From: Prevotella sp. UBA2809
GTDB lineage: Bacteria; Bacteroidota; Bacteroidia; Bacteroidales; Bacteroidaceae
DNA: 16,915 nucleotides
Reading direction: 5' to 3'
NCBI GenBank assembly: GCA_002351725.1
Contig: DEHD01000008.1
Coordinates: 1-16,915 of the forward strand
The position numbers and the translations under genes are program-made. Below, one piece after another: positions 6,279 to 13,163 of this stretch. Within the stretch, counting starts at the first letter, position 1, and each line of letters begins with the position of its first letter. The notes below the pieces were generated by a model. It was not told the DNA's origin, did not search any database, and saw only the letters and a program-made list of their open reading frames with translations.

Positions 6279-7301
6279 TTATCTCTGCACGCGGCCATTT
6301 GCGTTACCACCAGCAAGGGCTTCAACCTCCTCGATAGAAACAAGATTAAAGTCGCCGTTGATGGTGTGCTTAAGAGCCGATGCTGCAACAGCAAACTCGA
6401 GCGCCTCGCCCTGAGTCTTCTTGGTGAGAAGGCCATGAATCAGACCGCCAGAGAATGAGTCGCCACCACCTACACGGTCGATGATTGGGTTAATCTCGTA
6501 GCGCTTGCTCTGATAGAACTCCTTACCATCGTAGATAAGAGCCTTCCAGCCGTTGTATGTAGCGCTGTAGCTCTCGCGAAGAGTAGAAACAACATACTTG
6601 AATCCGAACTCCTGCATCATCTGCTTGAAGATGCCCTCATATCCGGCTGCATCAGTCTGTCCACCCTCAACATCAGCATCGGGCTTGAATCCAAGACAGA
6701 GCTCTGCATCCTCCTCGTTTCCGATACAAACGTCTACATATTTCATAAGTGGGCGCATAATGCTGATAGCCTTCTCGCTGGTCCACAGCTTCTTGCGGAA
6801 GTTCAGGTCGACAGATACAGTAACTCCGTGACGCTTTGCAGCCTCACAAGCCAACTTTGTGAGCTCGGCAGCCTTATCGCTGATGGCTGGTGTGATACCA
6901 CTCCAGTGGAACCACTGAGCACCCTCCATCACCTTGTCGAAATCAAAATCCTCGGGTGTAGCCTCAGCAATAGATGAGTGAGCACGGTCGTAAATAACCT
7001 TTGATGGGCGCATTGAAGCACCTGTCTCAGCATAGTACAAACCAACGCGATCGCCACCACGAGCCACAAACTCTGTGTTTACACCATAACGGCGCAGAGC
7101 ATTAACAGCAATCTGTCCGATTTCATGCTTTGGCAGTTTTGATACATAGTATGCATCGTGGCCATAGTTAGCCAGACTGATAGCAACATTTGCCTCACCA
7201 CCACCAGGGATGATGCGGAATGATTCACTCTGAATGAAACGATCGTTGCCCTGAGGCGACAGGCGGAGCATAATCTCGCCCAAAGTTACAATTTTTGCCA
7301 T
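6279..7301 (-). CDS. kdgK: 2-keto-3-deoxygluconate kinase, PfkB family
   Basis: This 340-residue ribokinase-fold sugar kinase should convert 2-keto-3-deoxygluconate plus ATP to KDPG. Evidence: the N-terminal substrate motif GGGEANVAISLANYG (33-47), DLNFRKKLW (165-173, the D-x-N-x-R segment typical of KDG kinases), IGNEEDA (193-199), and PfkB signature 2 as DRVGGGDSFSGG (275-286) with catalytic base D281. The gene is followed by eda, which uses its product. It is divergent from a LacI-type regulator and uxaA, which makes its substrate. This context decides between KDG kinase and other PfkB sugars. The ATG at 7301 lies about 55 bases from an excellent promoter. Confidence 0.9.
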   Translation of the reverse strand: MAKIVTLGEIMLRLSPQGNDRFIQSESFRIIPGGGEANVAISLANYGHDAYYVSKLPKHEIGQIAVNALRRYGVNTEFVARGGDRVGLYYAETGASMRPSKVIYDRAHSSIAEATPEDFDFDKVMEGAQWFHWSGITPAISDKAAELTKLACEAAKRHGVTVSVDLNFRKKLWTSEKAISIMRPLMKYVDVCIGNEEDAELCLGFKPDADVEGGQTDAAGYEGIFKQMMQEFGFKYVVSTLRESYSATYNGWKALIYDGKEFYQSKRYEINPIIDRVGGGDSFSGGLIHGLLTKKTQGEALEFAVAASALKHTINGDFNLVSIEEVEALAGGNANGRVQR

Positions 7302-7355
7302 TGCTTTGTTTGATTTTTTTGAATTATTTCTGTTTTATCGATTTCATTTGTGTGG

Positions 7356-7387
7356 CAAAGATACGCAGTTTTTTTGAGTCATACAAA
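7356..7387 (-). promoter_or_regulatory. Promoter of kdgK-eda
   Basis: On the minus strand, TTTG (plus 7384-7387) and TATCTTTG (plus 7356-7363) are separated by exactly 20 bases, a consensus Bacteroidetes promoter. The expected start is near 7349. The -7 box runs on into CCA (CTTTGCCA), a sequence also found at the divergent regulator promoter. Confidence 0.8.
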
Positions 7388-7453
7388 TTTTTACGCAATT
7401 TTCTCTATTAATTCTTAAGGAAACAATTTCGCAACAAATAATTAACTTATCTT

Positions 7454-7484
7454 TTTGTGGTATTCAAAAAAATGTGTACCTTTG
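7454..7484 (+). promoter_or_regulatory. Promoter of the LacI-type regulator-uxaA operon
   Basis: TTTG (7454-7457) and TACCTTTG (7477-7484) are separated by 19 bases. The start would fall near 7491, only about 13 bases before the ATG at 7504. This rules out the in-frame ATG at 7474, which is inside the promoter. Confidence 0.78.
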
Positions 7485-7513
7485 CCAAAAATTTGTTGGA
7501 TTTATGGCAAAGG
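7479..7513. promoter_or_regulatory. Candidate operator, 9-base inverted repeat over the -7 box and start codon
   Basis: CCTTTGCCA (7479-7487) is perfectly inverted as TGGCAAAGG (7505-7513) with 17 bases between. The left arm overlaps the -7 element and the right arm the start codon of the LacI-type regulator, a position suited to autorepression. The kdgK side has the same pair TTTGCCA...TGGCAAA at its -7 box and start codon. Because TTTGC is common at -7 and ATGGCAAA is a common start, chance is a real alternative. Confidence 0.3.
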
Positions 7514-8571
7514 AGAATATTACTATCAAAGATATTGCCGCACGTGCGGGAGTGTCGACCGGAACTGTGGATCGTGTGCTGCATAATCGCCCCAATGTGT
7601 CGAAAGCTGCACTCGAAAAAGTAAACAAGGCCCTTGAGGAAATGGACTATCGTCCGAATATGTACGCAAGTGCACTTGCATATAATAAGGAATATACATT
7701 CTATTGCGTATTGCCAAAGCACGAGCAAGAGGCCTATTGGGACGAGATTGAAGAGGGAGCGATGGCTTGTAGAGAGTTCCGTAGAGATTTCGGAATAACA
7801 CTGAAGTTCATCTACTATGAGCGTTTCAATCCACCAGCATTCACAAAGATGGTTCGCGAACTGTTCACAGCTAAGATCGACGGTGTGATTCTTGTGCCTT
7901 CTACCCTCGAACAGACACAGCGATTCACCGAGAAGCTCCTTAAGCGCAATATCCCATATGTACTGCTTGACTCGTATATGCCCGATCTGAAACCATTGTC
8001 GTTCTTTGGTCAGGATTCTTTTGCCAGCGGATATTTTGCTGCTAAGATGCTGATGCTTATCGCAAACAAAGAGAAGGAAATAGGCTTGATGAAGCAGACC
8101 CGCGATGGTATCGTAGGATCAAAGCAGCAGGCTAACCGTGAGACGGGATTCCGTCATTACATGGTTGACCACTTCCCACAAATTAAGATAACCGAACTTG
8201 ACTTGCCACTCGACGAGGATCACAAAGATTATGATGGAATACTGGAGAAGTTCTTCTCTACCCATCCTAATGTGCATCACTGCATCACGTTTAATTCGAA
8301 AGCCCACATCGTTGGCGACTTCCTGTACCGCAGTAATCGCAGAAACGTGCAGATTATGGGCTACGATATGGTGGCAAAGAATGAGGCTTGTATACGTAAT
8401 GGCAGCATATCATTCTTGATTGCACAGCATGCGTATCAGCAGGGCTATGCAAGTGTTGATGCACTGTTTAACGCTATCGTTATGAAGCGTGCTGTTAATC
8501 CGGTTAACTACATGCCTATCGAAATACTGACAAAGGAGAATGTAGATTTCTACCGCAGAACAGCGATTTAA
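7504..8571 (+). CDS. LacI-family transcriptional regulator of the uronate genes
   Basis: This 355-residue protein has an N-terminal LacI helix-turn-helix (ITIKDIAARAGVSTGTVDRV, residues 6-25), a hinge helix (about 47-60, MDYRPNMYASALAY), and a periplasmic-binding-protein-like sensor domain (about 64-355). The sensor domain contains an effector-pocket-like stretch DGVILVPSTLEQ and FGQDSFASGYFAAKML. It probably senses a hexuronate intermediate such as 2-keto-3-deoxygluconate and controls both divergent arms; effector and sites are inferred. The ATG at 7504 is used rather than 7474, which lies within the promoter. uxaA follows after 32 bases with no promoter between, so the regulator is co-transcribed with the enzymes. 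Confidence 0.88.
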   Translation: MAKENITIKDIAARAGVSTGTVDRVLHNRPNVSKAALEKVNKALEEMDYRPNMYASALAYNKEYTFYCVLPKHEQEAYWDEIEEGAMACREFRRDFGITLKFIYYERFNPPAFTKMVRELFTAKIDGVILVPSTLEQTQRFTEKLLKRNIPYVLLDSYMPDLKPLSFFGQDSFASGYFAAKMLMLIANKEKEIGLMKQTRDGIVGSKQQANRETGFRHYMVDHFPQIKITELDLPLDEDHKDYDGILEKFFSTHPNVHHCITFNSKAHIVGDFLYRSNRRNVQIMGYDMVAKNEACIRNGSISFLIAQHAYQQGYASVDALFNAIVMKRAVNPVNYMPIEILTKENVDFYRRTAI

Positions 8572-8597
8572 TTGAGAATTAAGAATTGAGAATTAAG
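8570..8597. repeat. Exact tandem duplication of AATTGAGAATTAAG
   Basis: Two identical 14-base units (8570-8583 and 8584-8597) fill the gap between the regulator and uxaA. The first unit supplies the last two bases of the regulator's stop codon. This A/T-rich unit is a type of filler repeat seen between genes in Prevotella and Bacteroides (family knowledge, from memory). Confidence 0.75.
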
Positions 8598-8603
8598 AGG
8601 GTG

Positions 8604-10091
8604 ATGCAGACTACTTATTTGAAGATTAACCCAGCAGATAGTGTGGTGGTGTGCTTATCGCCTAAAAAGAAAGGCGACCTTATTACTGTTGACGGTCGTC
8701 AGATTGCGATTAACCAAGATACACCAGCTGGTCATAAAGTGCTGATTAAGGATGTAGCTGAGGGAGAGGATATCATCAAATACGGCTATCCGATTGGTCA
8801 CGCTATGACTAGTATGAAGGCTGGCGACTGGGTTAATGAGAACAATCTGAAGACAAATCTATCAGGTACTCTTGAGTACACATATAATCCTATTACAGAA
8901 CAACTTACATACACAAACCAGAACCGTACCTTTAAAGGGTATGTGAGAAAAAACGGTGATGTAGGCATACGTAATGAAATATGGATTGTGCCCACAGTGG
9001 GATGTGTAAACGGCATTGCAGAAAAACTTGTTTCAAAGTTAAAACAAGAGATATCTGGAGGTGTAGACAATATCTACGCATGGCATCACAACTATGGATG
9101 CTCGCAGTTATCAGAAGACCACGAGAACACCCGCAAGGTGCTACGCGACATCTGTCTGCACCCTAATGCAGGAGCTGTATTGGTGCTTAGTCTTGGTTGT
9201 GAGAACAACCAGCCTGAGGACTTTATGGCTATGCTTGGCGACTACGATAAAGACCGAATAAAACTGCTGGTAACCCAACGAGTGGATGATGAGATAGAGG
9301 CTGGAATGCAGATTCTGCGCCAGCTTTACGACATTGCATCGCAGGACAAGCGCACCGAGGTGCCCGTAAGCAAGTTGCGCGTAGGATTGAAATGCGGCGG
9401 CAGCGATGGTTTTAGCGGTATTACAGCCAATCCGCTTGTGGGTGAGTTCAGCGACTGGCTTGTTGCTCAGGGTGGCACATCGGTACTTACCGAGGTTCCG
9501 GAAATGTTTGGTGCCGAGACCATTCTGATGAATCGTTGCACCAGCAGGGAGTTATTTGACCAAACCGTTTCGATGGTAAACAACTTCAAGAACTACTTTC
9601 TTAGTCACGGTGAGCCTGTTGGCGAGAATCCAAGTCCAGGCAATAAGGCTGGCGGTATTTCCACACTCGAGGATAAAGCATTGGGCTGCACGCAGAAGTG
9701 CGGAAAGGCTCCTGTTAACGGCGTGATGGAATATGGCGACCGCCTAGAGAATACTGGATTGAATCTGCTTTCGGCACCAGGCAACGATCTTGTAGCTTCA
9801 ACGGCACTTGCATCGTGCGGATGCCACCTTGTACTTTTTACTACAGGCAGAGGCACTCCTTTCGGCACCTTTGTGCCTACGATGAAAATTGCCACGAATC
9901 CCGATCTGGCCAGCCGCAAACAGAACTGGATTGATTTCTCGGCAGGACAGCTTATCGAAGGCAGGACAATGCAGGAGATTGTGCCCGAGTTTATTGACAA
10001 AGTTCTGGCTGTAGCCTGCGGCGAACCTGCTAAGAACGAGATTAACGACTATCGTGAAATATCCATATTCAAGAACGGCGTTACATTATAA
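8604..10091 (+). CDS. uxaA: Altronate dehydratase
   Basis: This 495-residue enzyme should dehydrate D-altronate to 2-keto-3-deoxygluconate, the step before KdgK. It has the family's two parts: an N-terminal SAF-like domain (about 11-90, with GRQIAINQDTPAGHKVLI and YGYPIGHA) and the large UxaA catalytic region (about 110-495). The catalytic region starts GYVRKNGDVGIRNEIWIVPT and contains HHNYGCSQL, LSLGCENNQ, LKCGGSDGFSGITANP and LASCGCHLVLFTTGRGTPFG. Its conserved Cys/His are consistent with the Fe-dependent family. The start is the ATG at 8604, behind AAGAGGGTG. An in-frame TTG at 8586 lies inside the repeat and would only add six residues. The stop overlaps the next ATG by one base (TAATG). 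D-galactarate dehydratase (GarD) is a relative, but the length and kdgK/eda context favour UxaA. Confidence 0.93.
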   Translation: MQTTYLKINPADSVVVCLSPKKKGDLITVDGRQIAINQDTPAGHKVLIKDVAEGEDIIKYGYPIGHAMTSMKAGDWVNENNLKTNLSGTLEYTYNPITEQLTYTNQNRTFKGYVRKNGDVGIRNEIWIVPTVGCVNGIAEKLVSKLKQEISGGVDNIYAWHHNYGCSQLSEDHENTRKVLRDICLHPNAGAVLVLSLGCENNQPEDFMAMLGDYDKDRIKLLVTQRVDDEIEAGMQILRQLYDIASQDKRTEVPVSKLRVGLKCGGSDGFSGITANPLVGEFSDWLVAQGGTSVLTEVPEMFGAETILMNRCTSRELFDQTVSMVNNFKNYFLSHGEPVGENPSPGNKAGGISTLEDKALGCTQKCGKAPVNGVMEYGDRLENTGLNLLSAPGNDLVASTALASCGCHLVLFTTGRGTPFGTFVPTMKIATNPDLASRKQNWIDFSAGQLIEGRTMQEIVPEFIDKVLAVACGEPAKNEINDYREISIFKNGVTL

Positions 10092-11368
10092 TGAAAAAAG
10101 GAATCATAGCATTATCACCAATAATAGTATTCGTACTGTTCTACTTAGTCACTAGCATCATAGCTGGTGACTTTTACAAGATTCCCATAACGGTGGCATT
10201 TATGGTATCGAGTATCTATGCCATAATATTATTCCGCGACCGACCATTGATGCAACGAATAAACAGCTTTAGTCGTGGTGCGGCTACCGAACAGATGATG
10301 CTGATGATTTGGATATTTGTGCTTGCTGGAGCTTTTGCCCATTCGGCTAAGTCGATGGGGAGCATAGATGCTACAGTAAATCTGGCGCTGAATTTTCTGC
10401 CGCCATCGATGATTTTTGCGGGAATGTTTCTTGCCGCATGTTTCATCTCGCTTAGCATCGGTACCAGCGTAGGAACCATTGCTGCACTTACACCTATTGC
10501 AGTAGGATTAGCACAAGAAACAGGAACCGACCTTGCTATGATGACAGCCATAATCGTTGGAGGTTCATTATTTGGTGATAATCTGTCGTTCATCTCGGAT
10601 ACAACAATTATAGCCACCCAGACACAGGGATGCCGATTGAGCGATAAGTTCAGAGTTAATTCATTCCTGGTATTCCCTGCAGCCATCGTGATTCTCGTGG
10701 TATACTTTATCCTTGGCAAGGATACACACGCCCCGCAACAGGTAGAGACTGTTCAGTGGGTGAAGGTAATCCCCTACCTCACCGTTCTGATTACTGCAAT
10801 CTGCGGAATGAATGTAATGGCCGTATTAACTCTTGGTATCATACTTTGCGGCATCATCGGACTTTGCACAGGTGGGTTTGCTGATATATATGCATGGTTC
10901 GGAGCTATGGGAGAAGGCATACTCTCGATGGGCGAGCTAATCATAGTTACAATGATGGCAGGCGGAATGCTGGAACTTGTAAAGCAACATGGAGGCATAG
11001 ATTTCATCATCCGCCAACTAACACGTCGTGTAAACAGTAAGCGTGGAGCCGAGCTTAGCATAGGGTCGCTTGTATCTCTTGTAGATTTGTGTACTGCAAA
11101 CAACACTGTGGCCATCCTTACTGTGGGCGATATAGCCAAGCAGATAGGCGACAGATATGGCGTTGATAACAAAAAGTGCGCCTCTATACTCGACACCTTC
11201 TCTTGCTTTACGCAAGGTTTGATTCCCTATGGAGCTCAGCTGCTTATTGCAGCGGGCTTAGCAGCTATCAACCCTGTATCAATGCTGCCTTACCTATATT
11301 ACGCATATGCACTGGGGGTTGCGGCTTTGTTGTCTATTATATTCCGATATCCTAAACGTTACTCATGA
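10091..11368 (+). CDS. NhaC-family Na+/H+ antiporter-like membrane protein
   Basis: This 425-residue integral membrane protein has about 11 hydrophobic segments. It carries the NhaC/IT-superfamily signatures GTSVGTIAALTPIAVGLA (124-141) and GGSLFGDNLSFISDTTIIAT (157-176), with membrane Asp residues D163 and D170. A second repeat-like region follows (about 330-385, SLVDLCTANNTVAI). Classically the family exchanges Na+ for H+. Its start codon overlaps the uxaA stop, so it is co-translated with a uronate enzyme. It might carry an organic acid of the pathway or balance the ions of its uptake; this is inference. The family call is good, the substrate is open. Confidence 0.83.
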   Translation: MKKGIIALSPIIVFVLFYLVTSIIAGDFYKIPITVAFMVSSIYAIILFRDRPLMQRINSFSRGAATEQMMLMIWIFVLAGAFAHSAKSMGSIDATVNLALNFLPPSMIFAGMFLAACFISLSIGTSVGTIAALTPIAVGLAQETGTDLAMMTAIIVGGSLFGDNLSFISDTTIIATQTQGCRLSDKFRVNSFLVFPAAIVILVVYFILGKDTHAPQQVETVQWVKVIPYLTVLITAICGMNVMAVLTLGIILCGIIGLCTGGFADIYAWFGAMGEGILSMGELIIVTMMAGGMLELVKQHGGIDFIIRQLTRRVNSKRGAELSIGSLVSLVDLCTANNTVAILTVGDIAKQIGDRYGVDNKKCASILDTFSCFTQGLIPYGAQLLIAAGLAAINPVSMLPYLYYAYALGVAALLSIIFRYPKRYS

Positions 11369-12183
11369 TGAACATTATACAGCGAAACTTTTTCAGATTG
11401 ATAAAATGCGGCGTTTATGGCACTGCTGAGGCACTTGAACCCATGAGTATACACAAGTGGAACAAGCTATACCAGATGGGCCATCTGCACAATGTGAATC
11501 CGTTTATTTATCAAGGTTTGCTAAAATGCAAGGATCAGTTCAACCTCAAGCTTCTGCCCCAGCAATGGCAGCAATGGGAGCTTGCAAACTTCCAACAGAT
11601 GCAGGATGCAGACGATGAAGAACTATTGCGCCCATATAATCTTACGAATCCGATTATTAACAGACAACTGCAAAATATTCTAGACGACGAGCAGAGCGAC
11701 ATCAATACACGTAGAATGCTTATACAGATTATCCGTATAGCTCGTCATATACTTAACTGGGGGCTGCCTCTAAGATTATTGATAGATTTAGGAGTAAACT
11801 TGCGCGACAATACAGAGAAGGTTGACTATGAAGTTCTTAACGACTGGATAACCCGACTGAGATTCACACAGATGGCCCAATTGGAGAGTGCATTGCTTAT
11901 CGAGTTGTTCGGATTTACTGCTGATGATATCCCATTTGCCGGGGGCGATGTGGATAACAAGAAAGCTAACATTGTGGCTCGCGAGTTGGCAGAATATACC
12001 AGCAATCATCAGAACTTCTATTTCTCGCAATCGCCCGACAGCATATTTGTACACGCAAGCGGAGGCAACGCGTTAATCAGCCATATACGCCGATCGGCAC
12101 GCTACATGCGCTTCATTCCAAGTGAGGCTCTGACTAATTTCTTTGCATCATTTGCCCATTCGCTTACGCACATCGAAGAATGA
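11365..12183 (+). CDS. Nucleotidyltransferase-family relative apparently lacking the catalytic core
   Basis: This 272-residue soluble protein is the last gene of the regulator-uxaA-antiporter operon and overlaps the antiporter stop (ATGATGA; ATG at 11365 or 11368). The N-terminal part (about 5-80, GTAEALEPMSIHKWNKLYQM...NVNPFIYQGLLK) resembles the opening of the uncharacterised nucleotidyltransferase family NTP_transf_5. Residues 115-190 (RIARHILNWGLPLRLLIDLGVNLRD..., written here in part) resemble that family's closing helical part. The usual middle with a G-S and D-x-D metal-binding motif is not visible; only about 35 residues separate the two parts. This comparison is from memory of the family pattern, so the function should be treated as unknown. 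No signal peptide. The 3' end overlaps the convergent lysozyme gene by 36 bases. Confidence 0.55.
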   Translation: MMNIIQRNFFRLIKCGVYGTAEALEPMSIHKWNKLYQMGHLHNVNPFIYQGLLKCKDQFNLKLLPQQWQQWELANFQQMQDADDEELLRPYNLTNPIINRQLQNILDDEQSDINTRRMLIQIIRIARHILNWGLPLRLLIDLGVNLRDNTEKVDYEVLNDWITRLRFTQMAQLESALLIELFGFTADDIPFAGGDVDNKKANIVARELAEYTSNHQNFYFSQSPDSIFVHASGGNALISHIRRSARYMRFIPSEALTNFFASFAHSLTHIEE

Positions 12184-13065
12184 TACTTGCTTCTCAAGTC
12201 GACGTACGTGATTGAACCTTATTTCCTTAAGTTCGTGATTGCCCATGAATCGGCTCTTGTCAACATTGCCGCGCACACCTGTTATGCGACCATGACTAGT
12301 GTACTGCCACATAGTTATGTCGCGACCATCAGCTAATTCAGGCTCTTCGTCGGTATACATTGCAATCATCAGTTTATAGTTATCTAGCCTTCCCAACAAA
12401 TGGCGATTATAGAAATTGCGAAAAGTATAGATAAGCGGTTGCTGATGATAGGCCTGCTCCACAAGGTCGAGAAAAGAGAATAGTGAGTCACAAAACTCCT
12501 CATTATCCAATCCGCCAGTTGTCTCAACATCTATCATAGGTATAAGGTCTTGTTCGCCTGGGCGGCATTGCATCATGAAGTTATCAATCTGCGTTATAAC
12601 CGGAGTCTTAGGGCGGAAATAGTGATAACTGCCAACCATAAGTCCGTGGCGATGAGCCATATCGATATTGCGTTCGTATTGCGCATCGATACGATCGCCA
12701 CCCTCGGTAGCCTTCAGATATACGTAAGACATTTTTGAATTCTCGCCAATAATCTCCCAGAACACCTCGCCTTGATAGTGACTCAGGTCGATACCATGCA
12801 CATGTTCGCACGTATCCTCGCATTGCAGAAAGGGATTGTAATTAGGGTCGTTAAGAAAACGAGGGTCAGAAAGTTTCCCTTGGAAATCGTGTATTGTAGG
12901 CTTATAGGTGCTAACCTTCTTCTTAGCCTTTCTACCCTTTTTCTTCGCTACTCGCGTTGTGCGGTGCTTTGAGTGATTTTTGTTATATTTTCTGCGTTGA
13001 GCATTAACATCTGTTGCGCCGGCAAAAATCATCAGAATAGCCAGCAATATATATAGTCTTTTCAT
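12148..13065 (-). CDS. Exported GH25 (lysozyme/muramidase) family protein
   Basis: This 305-residue protein has a signal peptide (1-22, MKRLYILLAILMIFAGATDV then NA|Q), a very basic linker (24-51, many Lys/Arg) and a glycoside hydrolase 25 domain (about 88-282). Family motifs are HGIDLSHYQG (90-99, D93), VYLKATEGG (115-123), the catalytic pair D179/E181 in MIDVETTGG, and the C-terminal WQYTSHGRITGVRGNVD (253-269). It should cleave the peptidoglycan sugar backbone outside the cytoplasm. Position of the ATG at 13065 is set by the signal peptide and by a -7 box just upstream; longer starts would run into the divergent promoter. The last residues overlap the convergent operon. Confidence 0.9.
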   Translation of the reverse strand: MKRLYILLAILMIFAGATDVNAQRRKYNKNHSKHRTTRVAKKKGRKAKKKVSTYKPTIHDFQGKLSDPRFLNDPNYNPFLQCEDTCEHVHGIDLSHYQGEVFWEIIGENSKMSYVYLKATEGGDRIDAQYERNIDMAHRHGLMVGSYHYFRPKTPVITQIDNFMMQCRPGEQDLIPMIDVETTGGLDNEEFCDSLFSFLDLVEQAYHQQPLIYTFRNFYNRHLLGRLDNYKLMIAMYTDEEPELADGRDITMWQYTSHGRITGVRGNVDKSRFMGNHELKEIRFNHVRRLEKQVSFFDVRKRMGK

Positions 13066-13086
13066 GAATTTCGAACTTTTAGGTTG

Positions 13087-13094
13087 CAAAATTA
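13087..13094 (-). promoter_or_regulatory. -7 element of the GH25 gene
   Basis: On the minus strand the sequence TAATTTTG fits TAnnTTTG and lies 21 bases before the ATG. No clear TTTG is found about 20 bases upstream, so the promoter may be weak or assisted. Confidence 0.5.
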
Positions 13095-13137
13095 TAACTT
13101 TTTTGTGTAAAACGTGTAATTCGTGGCCAAAAATAAC

Positions 13138-13145
13138 TATCTTTG
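13138..13145 (+). promoter_or_regulatory. -7 element of the clostripain-family gene
   Basis: TATCTTTG fits the consensus and lies 18 bases before the ATG at 13164. The -33 element is not obvious. The in-frame TTG at 13143 falls inside this box and is therefore not the start. Confidence 0.6.
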
Positions 13146-13163
13146 CGCCGAAAATTGACAATA

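Noticed and set aside
9605..10000. Open frame on the minus strand over uxaA
   Set aside because: It lies within a strongly conserved uxaA region and has no independent support.
10216..10719. A 167-codon open frame on the minus strand over the antiporter
   Set aside because: It is a shadow of the membrane-protein gene, with no domain and no promoter.
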